Source: Dicaeum eximium
Lineage: Eukaryota > Chordata > Aves > Passeriformes > Dicaeidae
Reading direction: 5' to 3'
DNA length: 64,000 nt
Assembly: GCA_013396995.1 (NCBI GenBank)
Contig: VWZP01009950.1
Span: 62,001-126,000 of the forward strand
The notes beneath the pieces are model-generated. The model saw nothing but the letters and a program-made list of their open reading frames with translations. It was not told the DNA's origin and searched no databases. This document shows positions 39,063-51,802 of this stretch, piece by piece (the first letter of the stretch is position 1; every line of letters begins with the position of its first letter). A program made the translations under genes and the position numbers.

Positions 39063-39193
39063 GATTCAGAGTTCCCTGTTGATCCTGAAGGGACCCCATC
39101 CTTTGAGCCTGCTAAAGAGCACACTCAACCCCTGAAATCTGGACAGTATCAACTGAGCAGCATTTTGACGGTGCACGACTCCGCAGTGAGCTG
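39063..39193 (+). CDS. SPAG16: SPAG16 internal exon F (linker into first WD40 repeat)
   Basis: The exon is 131 bases: 43 codons and two bases (TG) of the next. It reads DSEFPVDPEGTPSFEPAKEH, then TQPLKSGQYQLSSI and LTVHDSAVS, with TG left for the split codon, likely C. In mammals the same stretch begins DSEFPID and ends near FRLHELPVSCVS, where the first WD40 blade begins. That makes SILTVHDSAVS the start of the propeller. The middle (PSFEPAKEHTQPLKSG) is a variable linker. The acceptor is TTTTCTGCAG at 39053-39062, and the donor GTAGGA begins at 39194. The next exon should begin with T or C and is not in the window. Confidence 0.92.
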
Positions 39194-42100
39194 GTAGGAA
39201 CCATGAGCAGTACATTAATTTTATTATGTACATCTGGAGTTTTATTTTCCAACAGGTCATTGAGAAGCGGTTACTGTAAGCAAATACCTGAAAAATGACT
39301 GGCAGCAGTCAGGGGGACTTCCTGTCTGAAGGATGTCAAAGTGGCAAAACTGCTCATGAAATGCAGTGGGAGCGTAAATACAGTAAAACACCTGGGCTGA
39401 ACTGTTTGCAGGTTGAGATTCATCTTTTATGTAGGAAGGGTGGGATTTGGTTAGTAGGTATAAAAACAGAAACCAGAGAGGACTGTAACTCAGGTTCCAG
39501 GAAACTGAATTATAGTGCTGAATATTTTTGCAATTTGTGTTTGATTGCAGTTTATTCCCTTGGGTCAAAAATCAGAAGAGTTTAAATTTAGATTGGCTTG
39601 TAAGCAGTGGTATTTCAGGGCTTGCTAGCTGCATCTGAGAAAGAATGAACCTAAAAATATTTTTTAAAAAGTAAAATTTCATAGCAAGGTTATAACAATT
39701 CTGACACATTGACTAGGTTTGAATATAATTTTAAATTAATTTTTAAAAAAATCTATGCATTTAATACTTATATTGCAAAGGTCACATACAGTTGCTTTTA
39801 GTAACCACCCACATTTTGTAGTAAACAACCACCTCAGTGCTGTGAGCTTTGGTCTCCCTCAAGAGGATTCTGCTTAGTCTCCCAGATGCTCAATTTTGTG
39901 TTTCTGTCTGGTTTGCGTAACTTTCTCCCAGATTACATTGTCATATTGGTCTAAATATGAAAGTCCTTGCAGCTGTTGTCTCTGTGCTGCTACTCAGAGG
40001 AGGCTGTAGCAAATCCACCCAAATATTAGTGGGTTCTTTGGCTTCTCTGAAGGACACCAGGCTAAAGAATAGTGTGTGTTTAAAAAAATACAAACCAGAA
40101 AGAAAAACCAGCCTGTAGAAGGAAGACACTTCCACACTGGGCAAGATTTTCAGTGAATTGGGTGTAATAAGCATCCAGCTGTGACCCTTCCAGGCTGCAG
40201 CAGCACAAGCTGTTGGTGTATCACAGGCTCAAGTCATCATTTCCCTGTTACTGTTTGCCTTGTTAAAAGTCTGCCTTTACCTGTAGAGAAAGCCAGGTTT
40301 CAGTTGCAAAGTACTTCTGAATGCTGTTACAAACTACTTGTGAATTTTAAAGTATTTAATATCTAATTGAAAGTATTAGAGGCTCTGGTCTAGCGAGGAA
40401 AGGACATCTTTAACAAAGTTTATCCATTAATATGTAGCTGAACAACAGCAGATAAAGATGGTCATGTAAGACTATTTCTTGTTTTCTTTCTCTTTCTTAA
40501 ATTATGTTTTTATATCATTTCTGTAGTTACTTATATCCAGTGCTTCTAGTTATTGCTAGCAGAGATACTTAATGTGGTGAGAAAGTGTAAGTATTTTTTG
40601 CAATTCATACCTGGATATCATACCTTAAGGATACAGTGCCACTTCAGCAAGCAATTTTCTAAAATAAAAATAAATTGTATGTCTTTAAACTTATTTGGAA
40701 ACACTTTAGAACTTGCTTGGAGAAACAGCAACTATACTGAAAGAAACCTGCCAGAGAGGATGTGTGTTTAATTTTATATACTGCAAATATGATGTAGACT
40801 TTCATGTAAAGATGCTTCTTTAAAGAAAATGAGAGCCTGGGATAATGCTCTGAAATTAACTGAAATGCTTCTTTTAAAAATGTGATAATATAAAATCATG
40901 TAAAGAACAAAAGAATTTTAAGGTGTGCTTGAAAAAATGTAAACAAACCAGCCGAGCTTTTCATTTGCTTAAAAAAGTCTCTGTGTACATTGGGGGGATG
41001 AAGTTTCTACATGTTTATCTATGTCTGAAAAACCAGCTTAAAACATACTTCAATTAACAAAATTTTTTTTCCTATCTGAATACTGCTACTTAAAATCCTA
41101 CAGCCTTTTCAAGTGGTGGAAAAGACAGACTGTCTTGTTTTTCTTGGTAGTGCTAAATGCTCTATGGTAGCCGGCTTTGCCTTTTTTCTACAGTGTTTCC
41201 TACAGTAATTTTTTGAACACCCTCCTCAATTTCAAGCAAATTTGACAGAGGAATAACAGACTCAGAAAGTCCTGAGGTTCCCAGGACTGTTTCAAGAGAA
41301 CAGATCTCTGTTGAAGAAGGGGTCACCTTTAGGATCCTGTTGGCTGCAGGTGCCTGAGAACTCAGAGAAAAGAGGAGTTGCAATTTTTTGGGGGGAAGAG
41401 CTGCAAATGGAGCTCATACCTTATTAGATGCTATAGGATCCAATCCCAAGGCACACAGGTAGTGCACTCAGAGCTTGGGTTTTTAGTTTGACACAGCAGC
41501 TATTCAGTTCTGAATCTAGTTTTCCAAGAGGTTATTAAATGCATAAATCAAGATTTTTCAGAGAAGAATAACTTAGATTAAATTACTTGTGTAGGGAATT
41601 AAATAAAAATAGCCCATCTAAAGAAATTCTGAATGTTCACTAAATGTATTTCTAGTAATTATAATTGTCTATCTGATTTTACAGACACAAGGGGAAATCC
41701 ATATGCACTAGATGAAAATTAATTTTTGCCTGTAGTTCATAGGATAGATGGAAAACATTCTGTTGACTTATGAGAGCAGATTCTTCTCACCAGAACTGGT
41801 GTATCAAAAGGACAGAACAGAATCTGGTTTGTGTGTGGGTATTACTGGGTTCTTCTACATTTCTGTAGAAACTGAAGCACCTGCAAATCCAAATTCATAG
41901 TTTACACAAACTCACATACATTAGTTCTTCAGATCTTCATCAGTATTCATTGAAATGCATGTTAGTGAAAGGGGAGGAAAAATCCCTTGGGAAACCATGT
42001 TTATTTGCTGCTGAGATGAATGATTCCCACTTCTCAAATCATCACATAGGCATTCCTTTTCTGCGTTAAATTCACATTGCTCCAGTGTCCTTTTAAATAT

Positions 42101-42634
42101 CCTGGTGAATCTTACTGTGCCTACAAGAAGCACTGTAATAAGATCTACAGTGGCTAAAGGATCTTCCTTAATCTTTTCCACTTTCTCCTCACTTTGCTTT
42201 CTGCATCTTTGCTTTAAACTTTTGTATCATTTCCCATGGGAAACACCTCTGCAGTCACCACGTGCAATGCTACATCTGTTGTGGTTTATTTTGTCTTCAC
42301 TTGAGAAAAGAAAGGTGCCAACACAAACAGTATTCAATGCATTTTTAATGTTTAGCACAGTGCTGGAAACCAGGAAAATGCCAGATATTATGGTGGACAG
42401 GTGACTACTTAAGAGGAAGCTGAAAAAAATGAGCAGTAATCATCTTGGCTTTTTTGGTAATTTTTTAAGATGTCATGGTCTTGTCCTCCTTCCTCTCTTC
42501 CTTCCTTCCCATGCCTCACACAGGTTACAGTCCTCCATTCAAATCTTATTTCCTGTTAATCACTGGCAGTCCCTGCTTTGATGCATTTACAATCAGAATT
42601 GCCTTAGAATTTGAACATATATGTTCTAATATAG

Positions 42635-42870
42635 GTGCCAGGGGGCGTTTGCATTAGATATTAGGAAAAATTTCTTCACTGACAGGGTGGTCAGGCACTG
42701 GCAAAGGCTGCCCAGGACAGTGGTGGAATCACTGGAAGTGTCCCTGGAACTGTTCAGGAGTGTAGATGTGGCACTTAGGGACATGGATTAGTGATGAATC
42801 ACAGTGGAGCTGGGTTGGACTTGTGATCTTTAGAGGTCTTTTCCAACCTTAGAGATTCTGTGATTCTATG
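42635..42870 (+). mobile_element. CR1 LINE 3' end, sense
   Basis: The segments TTAGATATTAGGAAAAATTT, GACAGGGTGGTCAGGCACTG, TGGAATCACTGGAAGTGTCC, GATGTGGCACTTAGGGACAT and TTGATCTT-like text followed by TTTCCAACC and GATTCTGTGATTCTATG give a CR1 3' end with its terminal short repeats. It is 5'-truncated. The GATGTGGCACTTGGGGACAT type is typical of avian CR1 subfamilies. Confidence 0.93.
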
Positions 42871-44475
42871 TTTTAAATGGATGGTTACCTACTAGTCTAC
42901 CTGCATAAATAGGAAATATATTATTCTTGTTTTAATGTAACCTGAGGTTCTCAAATCCTTTATCCTTGTTTGATAGTTTGTAAAAGAAAAAGATAGAAAA
43001 TTGTTAATGCTCTGCCTAGGCACAGTAAAAATAGGAAGGTGGAGATAATAGTAAAGAAAAGCAAATACTAAAGGTTTAGTGATTATCTTGCATTTCCTGA
43101 TTGGCCCAGTAAAAGATAACTTTTCAGTAGGGTCTAATTCATCATTTTATCTTACTGTACTAGTTTCCCCTATTTCTCTCAGTAGATTCCAGAGAAGATT
43201 TTAAAAACTTCTCTCCTTGGGAACCATGCCAATTGACTTGTGGCATAAAATTGTGTAACTGAAATGAAAGGTACAACCTTGTAGAGCCTTGTGCCAAGAG
43301 ATGAAGGTAAAAAAGTACTGCAGCACCCTGGACTCCTTTCCTCTGTAGTTCCCACTTACCACTTTTTCTCCTTAACAGCTGAGCACATAGTGCACACAGA
43401 TGCACATCCACATCACATAGAGGAGCCAGCTATGCAGGAAAGAGAATCCTTTGAGTGTTGACATGAGGAAATTCTTTTGAAATAGATTATAGCCTGAAGT
43501 TCTGCTGTAAAGTTGATGGTGTTGGTGTGTGCTGTCTTTCAGAGTTCCAAGTTTTCCATTTACTTTGTAAGGTGGAGAGGCACAGGGAATTGGGCAGTGT
43601 GTGAAGAACAGGGTGTCTTGTTCTGTTAGTCAGATTTGACACTTGCTCTGGACTATGTTTTGGTCCTTTCTAGACACAACTGCCTGTTTTCTTTTTCATT
43701 CTCAGACTTTGGCTTTCTTAGAGTTACTTGTGGGAAGAGCAGGACATGGAGATTGTGTTGTGTGTGTAAACGAAGTAGCAGAAGTAGCACAGATGATTTT
43801 TGAGCAAACATCTTGCTAGTTCTTTTTGTTGCTGCTCCTATTTGCCAAGAGCTCTGCATTAACATCTCAGAGCAGCTTTGTCATGGCCTGTCTTGTCACT
43901 ACCCTTGATATCCCTCTCTGTGGTGCCTGTAGAGTTCTGACAACAGTCACCCTGATGGTTTGCTGAGACTGCTGCCTGTCAGGCTGACAAATGTTGGCTC
44001 CCTTTTTCCTGTGCTCTCCCATTTGTTTCCATCTCTCTGTTGCCTTAGAGCTGGTGAAGTAATGTCATTTTATTCTGTCTCTGAACAATGCCAAACAAAA
44101 TAGGGTCTGTCCACCAAGAGGTGATCAGTCACGTGAATCTTTGTGTCCTTGTGTAACACAGGGTAGGAAAGAGGATTCAAAGTCCAAAATTCATGAGGAG
44201 ATTTCCTGTTAAGAGTTTACTGAAGTAAAAAAAATCCTTACTAATTATTTAAACTCTCTTCTTGCCTCCTAGGGCATTAGAAAAGATTTTTTTAAATTAA
44301 ATTACATTTTTCCATTAACAGTAAAACTTTTTAATTGTGCCATCATATGCTGATTTCTTGCATGAGTAGCCAGAGTGAATTGGAGATTTGGATTAGCAAC
44401 ATGAGCTGCTGCTTAATTTTCCTACAGAAATTATACCTGCTTGTAAAGGAATATGACATAGAGGAATCTCTCGTA

Positions 44476-44582
44476 TGGGGAAAGTCAGAGAGAGCTGGGG
44501 CTGCTCAGCCAGGAGAAAAGAGGGCTCAGGGGCAGATCTGATCCATCAGTGTGCACAGATATTGAAGGGAGGGTGCTAAAAG
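44476..44582 (+). mobile_element. CR1 LINE internal fragment, sense
   Basis: GAGAGAGCTGGGGCTGCTCA, GCCAGGAGAAAAGAGGGCTC and a later GGGAGGGTGC match the CR1 ORF2 3' stretch (family: GAGAGCTGGG..TGTTCAGCCTGGAGAAGA). It stops before the 3' untranslated part. Confidence 0.8.
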
Positions 44583-45379
44583 GTGCCTGTAAACATACAC
44601 ATTAGTGTGTGAAAATGAAATCTAATAATACTCACAGGTATATTTGTGGTATTAATTTTCACATCTGCTGAAGAAGGGTAGAGAGTGAGTTGCAGAATTG
44701 GATTTTTATGTGTGCTGAAATATTCAAATACTCAATTTGGCCTCTTTTGAAATATTCAAATTCTCTGTTTTCAAAAACAAAAGGAATATGAGTGCAAGCT
44801 TGGGTTAATCTTTATCTCCTTGTATATATGACAAGAAATTCCTGATTCTCATGTTTTATTTTCTGCTCTCCATTTGATCAGCCTTTGAATATATTTGAAG
44901 AAACCAGTGTTAGAGGTGGTTAAATGTAAAATTAACAAGTCACTTAGTGCATTTTCCATGACACAAGGGACAAAACCCAGCAGCTCAGCTTGGATCACTG
45001 TGACAGATCAGTCTGTACACTTGCAGTAAGGGGGTTTTGTGATGTTTTAAACATTTAACTTTCCCAGATAAACCTGTCAAGTATTTTAGCATCAAATTAA
45101 TGTTGTTAATAAATTTTTTATCTTTTTCTTTGCCATATAGAAAATTCAAGTACTTTCCTTTGAAAAATTCTAGCAATTAATGCCTTTTCTTCCCCCATGA
45201 CTGGCCTTTATGAGCAGTATGAATGTGTGTTTAAACTGCACATGAAGTTCTTACCCTTCTGCAAAGAACAAGTGATAATAACCTTACAGCCTGCAAGTGT
45301 GGAAATGTGGGTACACTCCACATCACTTACAGAGGTTGGGAAGAATTCAGTGTGTGCCCTGCCAGCCTTGTGCATGTCC

Positions 45380-45505
45380 TTATGTCCCCAGCAGTCCTGT
45401 GAGACAGCATTATCCTCTTGTGAAATCATTCCTGCAAGATTGCCCCAGTGGAAAATCCAGATATTAAACTCCTGTCTTCTGAGTCACAGTTCAGTGCTTT
45501 AACCC
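45380..45505 (+). mobile_element. MIR-like ancient SINE relic, sense
   Basis: CCTGTGAGACAGCATTATCC resembles the MIR core region. The later text AACTCCTGTCTTCTGAGTC and CAGTGCTTTAACC resembles the MIR 3' part, which includes a TCTTCTGACTC word and GTGCTCTTAACC. The spacing between the two pieces is roughly right. It is very diverged, so this is a cautious call. Confidence 0.5.
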
Positions 45506-46509
45506 TCAGTGTCAGAGTATCACTGTTTTCTATCCAAATTAAGTTAATTTCTATCTGCATTAAGGCCCGTGTTGTAATGGAGAGATTGTTGCACAGACTT
45601 ATTGTACAGGCTCTACACCAGCGTGGACACAGTTTATGTGGAGGGAGCGCTCAAGAGGAAAATGTCAGATGTGCTTTAGCTCCCTGTAATGCAGTTTAAT
45701 AGAGAGGAAAAGTGAGCTGTCTGTGAATAATCAGTGAAAACCGTGTGGCTCACACTTGGATAAGCACTGGGAGGCCTTTGTTCCCTGGCAGTAGGAATGC
45801 AGAACTCCTGGCTCCAGCCCTCTCACCCTCCTTTGGAGCTTTTTCTGTCTAATACAGCAATAAGAAGGGGAGTGAAGGGTTCCCTTGGCTCCACCTTTCC
45901 CTCTTCCCCTGCAGGCTGAGTGTTCCTTCCTGTTCATCTCTAAAGCTTTGGGCTATCAGAGTCTTCAGAAGCCGTTTTGTTTCTCATTAGCTCTGTCTGC
46001 AGCTCTGGCCACGAGCAATGGCTCCTGAGGGAAGGCCTTGGCTGTGGCTGGAACAGGCATTTTGAAACCATAGCAGCAATAATCTGAAGGATAATCTCAA
46101 GGCATGTTGTGTATTTATGGTGCACACATGAAAAGAGCTGGGTATCTCTGTAATTTTATTAGTGAACAAACATCTTTACCAGAAAAAAAAGGACAATTTT
46201 TAGGCAGGGTCGATAGAGGGGAAGCATATATTTCTTTTTACTACCTATCTTCATAGTTATTGAGCAGATTTTGCAGAAGAAGTACTTGTTTGCAAAAAAT
46301 AAAGATTGTAAAAAGATATGGTTGTAACCTTATTGAGGCTCTTGTGTATTCTCCATAGAGCCAAAGGTGCAATGCCTGGCAACTGTCACTCTGCTAAATT
46401 GCTTGGCTTTTGCTTGTTATTGCCAATAGTTTGTGGACAGAAAAGGGCTGAATAGATTGGCTTAGTAATTTTCTGATAAGTATTTAACTGAAAACAATCA
46501 TCCTGTGCT

Positions 46510-47008
46510 TGATGCCTTGCAAAGGCTGACCTAGAACAGAGACCAGACAGAGTTAAAGAATAAAGCAGGGATTTATTAAAAGGATTTCCTCAATGGATCC
46601 ACCTTGGGCAGCACAAGAACCCAGCCAGGGCTGCACCCAAGGTGAACCAAAATGGGCACAAAATGGACACTGGGCACGGGCTGTGTCACTTTTATCAGTT
46701 CTGCTCCATTTGCATATTGGGGTTAATTGTCCATAATTAATTGTTATATAATTGCCCATAGTTTATTGTCCAATTATACCTTTAGGCCACGAAGTCCCAT
46801 CCTTCTTGTTTATCTCTCTTCTGCCCATGTTGTTTGTGCTCTGGGGCCTGAGATTTGGATCATTTGTCCTTGGTCCCAGCCAGAGAAGGAATTGTTTTGT
46901 CTCCCTGCTCTGTGCACAGAGCTCACCATCCCCAAAACCAAGGCCCAGACCCACACACTAAAGCAGCACAGAATCTGAAAAATAGAAAAGCTAAAACCTG
47001 AGGCATCA
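46510..47008 (-). mobile_element. Solo LTR of an avian endogenous retrovirus, antisense to SPAG16
   Basis: The block is bounded by a perfect 8-bp inverted pair, TGATGCCT at 46510-46517 and AGGCATCA at 47001-47008, with the TG...CA ends expected of an LTR. On the - strand it has a TATATAA-like box near 46744-46750 and an AATAAA signal (TTTATT on + at 46572-46577), followed by a short U5. The length is about 500 bp. No coding sequence, primer-binding site or polypurine tract adjoins, so it is a solo LTR. No clean target-site duplication is visible, which suggests age or flank mutation. Open frames within it are not genes. Confidence 0.82.
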
Positions 47009-47074
47009 TTGTGATCTGACTATTCTGGACTCCAAATGCACTAAAACATCAATATTTAATGGATGTGAGCAAAG

Positions 47075-47192
47075 CTCTCAGGGACAGGGTGGGATTGTTG
47101 GGGTGTCCTGGGCAGGGCCAGGAGCTAGACTGGAGAATCCTGGTGGGTCTCTTCCAACTCAGGATATTCTATAATTCTGTAATTCTATATTG
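47075..47192 (+). mobile_element. CR1 LINE 3' terminus, sense
   Basis: GGGTGGGATTGTTGGGGTGT, CCAGGAGCTAGACTGGAGAA, GGTGGGTCTCTTCCAACTCA and a tail of ATTCTATAATTCTGTAATTC identify a CR1 3' end. It starts only 67 bp after the solo LTR. Confidence 0.92.
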
Positions 47193-50100
47193 AACAGATG
47201 TAATATATCAATAATAAAAGAAATGGTTTTGACTTGTCACATGGGTTGATATACTAACCAAAGACAGTTTGAAAATAAGTTAGCTTATAAATATATCTCA
47301 TGAAGTGTGAAAAAGATGTTGAAATTTTCTTGAAATGGAGTATATTTTGGAGCTTTAAAAAGATGCTAATTAGCATGAGGGAATTAATATGATGGGATTT
47401 TTTTTTTAGAAAAGGAAAATGTTACTCTTTAGGATTTCTAGAAGACACATATGACTGTGATATGTGTCATGACACGTCTTTCACTTTGATACAACTCCAA
47501 ATAATTATTCACTAGAAGATCCTCATTAAAGTTGCAATACTGAAGTTTTCTGGTAAACTTAAAAGCCATTTAAATTTTTAGTATATATTTAGCACCCATT
47601 CAGAACTATTTGTCAAGTAATAAGTACTTTCTTTAGCATGGTTAGAAGTTTTGTTTGATTTCATACACCACTTTTTACATTTTCTAGTACTTGGCAAGGA
47701 ATTTTTCCATATAAAGAACTACATATCTTTGGGAAAAGTAAATTTAAAAAAAATAGAGCTTTTAGGCAGTTACAGCAAGATATGTGTACAATTACCCATA
47801 GATAAGTGGTTTGTTTTCTAGGAAAGTGAGGAGCATTGTGGAGTGGTTTTCCTGAGAACCAGAGAGTGTTCAGAAATAATATATAGTGGTAGAAAGAAAG
47901 TAAGAGGAACATAATAAAAATATTAGATAAGGCCAAATGAAGAATATATTCTAAACAGAAGTAACTTACATAAATACAAGAATAATGCATAATGTCAAAA
48001 ATCATTTGAAAGAATCTGTAGGGTTGCTCTTGCTGTGCTGTAATGAGGAATTTTACTTACCAAAGCATTTAATCCATTGCAATTAACACCATTAAGCACT
48101 TTTCATTCTTTGATGCTATCCTGTAGAAATTGTAAAATGATGTATTTATGCTTCTGGTCTTCCCTTATTCTCAGTCTGACCTATAAAAAGTTGTGCATTT
48201 ATTACAAACCTGCTGTAGCAATGATTCTTTATTGGCTGGGGTAATAGAAACTGAAATCACCTGCCACCCATTTGTAGACCAGTTCCATAACCCAAATGTA
48301 AAATCTCTGAAGGTTTAGGTTATTTATGGTTGCAGTGATTTAGAGATACAGCATTAAAAAAGAGATGCATAAAGGTGGCAGTTTCCATTTGTATAGCTCT
48401 ATTTCCTAATCCCTGTGGCTTGGGAAATCTCATATCAGTGCTTTATCTTACAGGATGTTAATAGCTGTAGCTTAAAAAAAAAATCTTCTGTTGATTTTTT
48501 GCTATATAAATATTTTTAAGTGAGATTTTCAATTATTAAAATGAGCATAGTACTTGAACTATAGTAGCTGCAGTGTCTCTGAAGGGAAGCAAGACAAATA
48601 TAAGAAATTTAAAGAAGAAAGTAGGTGTATTTACTCTTGTTTGAGTGAGTATCTACACAGCTGGCCAGAAGGAAAAGAATTATTAGATTGTGGGCAAACT
48701 TGCTGCATTGTTGAATAGAAGTTCCTAAGTACAAAAGAGCAATAAGGAGAAATACCTGTGAAAACTATAAGAATGATACCAACTCTCCTAATGATGATTT
48801 CCTGTTTATTCCATTCTGATTTCAAGATTTTCTTAATGGTAAATTCTGAAAACATCAGTGTTGACACACTTGGAGCTGTGCAACCGATAAGATTGACAGA
48901 AAGAGTAAAACTTGAACTCAGTCTGAAAGGTGAAGTTTAAAAATGTTCAAAAGCATGTTCAAGTCTCCTGGGAAGAGAATGAATTCCTTTGGGTTTCCCT
49001 TGAAATGCTGAAGCTGAATTTTAGAGGTTTGTTGGCCTCTTCACACTGCAATTCCCTCCATGTTCCTATACTTGCGATTTCAGTTCCTAATCTTTCAGAA
49101 CTATCTCCCTGGAGAATTTCCAGCACAAAAAAACCTTCAAGATAGAATTTGGAAGAATGGTCAAGAAATCAAGCAGTAGAGAATCCTGTATATTTGGGGT
49201 GCTTGGCCAATGTCTGCCTTTCTTTAAAAAAACTTCTCAGTAGCTTCATTTCTGTACCTGATGCCCATTTTTCTGGCAGTATTTTAGGCCAAGCTACCTA
49301 TTTCCTGCCATAGTCAACAGAACTTGGAATAGCCTACCAGTACCAGGAATTCAGTGATAGACTTTTAACCCTTGTTTTTGATGGAGATGCCATAAAATCC
49401 AGGGGCTGTGCATTGTCTGCAGTGGTACTTTTGTTCTGTTCCCCCTGGATGCCAGGAGGAGGGTGTGTCCTTGTGCTGGAACAAGTCTTTAGGAGCTGCT
49501 GGAAGTGGTGAGTTATGGTTATGAGTTTATTTACTGGATAGACTTTAATTGCTGCTGTTATAAATAATTAGGACTGGCATAAAACTATGTGAGCACCATA
49601 ACTAGATCACGTTGTTTTGTGGTTTTTTGCATGCATTAGGCTCTGTGCAAATCAGGTAAGGAATAAGAGATCCCTAAGTAGGGATGTGGGAGCTATGAAA
49701 GGGAGCAGATGTATGGCAGTAATAATCTTACTTGAATATTTTCACTAATGCTCAAATTTTCAGGGGTTGTGCTCGACTTCAGGGACAAACTTTATATATC
49801 ACATAAGTGCCCAAATTTGAATTCAGATCCAGCTTTTAGCAGCTACTCTGCAGGTGTATAAACAAACATCCATATTGCAGAAGAGACCAGTTCTCCTATG
49901 GAGACTCAGACAAAATGACTACATTTCCTTGGGGATGCTCACCATATTCTGAAAACTTCATTTCAGTTGTAGATGTTGCTAAAATTTGAACATCTGTGGA
50001 GGTTTTAGTTCAGACTTAAGCTAAATCATTGAATTCATGTTAACATTTTTCTATCATTAATGTAGGACAGATGAGGTAAGTGAGTAACAAACTGCTTCTG

Positions 50101-50811
50101 TTAAAAACAGACAAAACAACGTCTTGATTTTGATTTTACGCTAATTGATATTAAATGGTAGAATAGTACTTGTCAGCTTTTCTTGGATCTCTTTCTTTCC
50201 TTGTTTCAAAACAATTACAGTCATAACTTTAACTTATAATCAAAACAGAACTGATGGAGATTCCAGTTTCCGGGCCCTGGGATATAAATGTTGGCATTTG
50301 AAACAAAAATGTCACCCAGGTGAACATTTGTCTAGGGCTGTGATCATCCTTGTTTCCTTGTGAGAGCTCATAATCATGGAAGTTAATGGAGTGCAACACT
50401 GGAAATTGTTTCTACATTTATCAGGGCTATTTCCAGACTGAACTTCTGTTGATATTTATTTGTTTGACTTTGTTTTTTCCCTTAAAAATAAAGCCATCTG
50501 TGTGTGAAATGGCATGTTTTAGGCACAGGGTATCCAAAATAAAACAAGTTTGTTTTATTAAAATTTATAGTTTATAGTTGCTCATATAGCTGCAGACAGT
50601 GTTTTTTATCTTGCTTTATTTTTATATTTTGGCTTTAAAGTTCATTTGGAAATAGAGGTTATTTTAAATATTTTCCATTAATTTCTTGCATTAAAATGAG
50701 CAAGATTGTGCTTTGCTAAGAAGGCAACTTCTTTTTTTGAAAGGTTTTCATGCAGTGGACAGAGAACTGGTGCTGTCGCCATCCCACACCATCACTGTCT
50801 CCTTTTAAAAG

Positions 50812-50932
50812 ATGTGTGGATGTGGCACTTGGAGATATGGTGACCTTGTGGTGACCTTGGCCGTGCTGGCTTGATGTTGGACTTGAGCTTAGAGGTCTTT
50901 TCTAACCTTAACAATTCCATAATTCTAAATGA
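50812..50932 (+). mobile_element. CR1 LINE 3' terminus, sense
   Basis: GTGGATGTGGCACTTGGAGA, GGACTTGAGCTTAGAGGTCT and TTTTCTAACCTTAACAATTC with a terminal CATAATTCTA form a CR1 3' end of the same subtype as the copy at 42.6 kb. Confidence 0.9.
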
Positions 50933-51653
50933 TTTTATGGGTGTATGAATGCTGATTATTTTTTAACACCCTCTTCTGGTTAGTAATTGATCTTTTGATG
51001 CCAGTTGAAATTTTGTCCTTGGTTCTTGGTGTTTGGGTAACTGTTTGGGTCAGTGTGTTGCTTCTTTTGTTTTCCTGCTCATTGTGGCATTGCTGGACTT
51101 TGATATAATGAAATTGCTATTAAATGGTGTGTGCTATCCTTCATGTAACCACAGCAAATGAATCCATTCAGATTTATTTATTGATCTCTTTTTTAGAGCA
51201 GTTACAGTTTCTTTTTGAGCTTCTTTGAATTGAAATATGTTTGGGTTTTTAAACTTAAAATCAATGAAGTCCCCATTGCTTCTGTTTGGTATTTGTTTGG
51301 TTTTTCATACATTTGAGTTATGGATTGAAAGTGCTGGGGAATCAAGCCTCATAATTCTGCTAACCAACTATAAATCAAATTCTAAGACAACTTGAAGATG
51401 TTCAGTAAAACTTCACAGGAATTGATGCTGCCAAATGCTATAGTGCTTCTCCAGGCACTGCTATTTTAACATAGCCTTCTTATACAAATGTCTGTCTTAG
51501 TAAAATATATACATCTTTATATCACTTCTTTCAAAAGCAAAAGTACCATCAGCCAGAAATGAGCAGCACTACTTATTCACATGATGGGAAATTTTTCTGG
51601 TGCAGTTTTGTGTCATTTTTCAAGATTCATATCATTTTTCTAGATTAATGGAA

Positions 51654-51802
51654 TTCATAGAATCACAGAATGGTTTGGGTTGGAAGGGACCTTAAAGCTT
51701 ATGTTGTTCCAACTCCTTCCATGGGCAGGGAACCTTCCACTGTCTCAGGTTGTTTCAGGCCCCATCCAACCTGGCCTTGGACATGGCCAGGGATGGGAAT
51801 TA
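51654..51802 (-). mobile_element. CR1 LINE 3' end, antisense
   Basis: CATAGAATCACAGAATGGTT, GGGTTGGAAGGGACCTTAAA, ACTCCTTCCATGGGCAGGGA and CCCATCCAACCTGGCCTTGG follow the reversed CR1 3' end closely. It is among the better preserved copies here. Confidence 0.94.

Larger units (their letters stand above)
643..39193 (+). other. SPAG16: SPAG16 gene, visible internal portion (six exons)
   Basis: Six exons splice in consistent phase into about 239 codons that match the vertebrate SPAG16/PF20 amino-terminal half. The recognition rests on family-typical strings such as KVEEALIKMQKERDFHRMHH, MLTSLERD, EGPTQKALREAR and DSEFPVD. SPAG16 is known as a central-pair protein of the motile axoneme, needed for sperm flagellar motility in mammals; its long form carries C-terminal WD40 repeats. 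Neither the start codon nor the WD40 exons are in this window, so the gene is open at both ends. Junction phases, each written as bases of a split codon before and after the intron, are 2/1, 2/1, 0/0, 1/2 and 0/0; the last exon ends two bases into a codon. The identification is made from memory of the family, not from an alignment. Confidence 0.93.
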
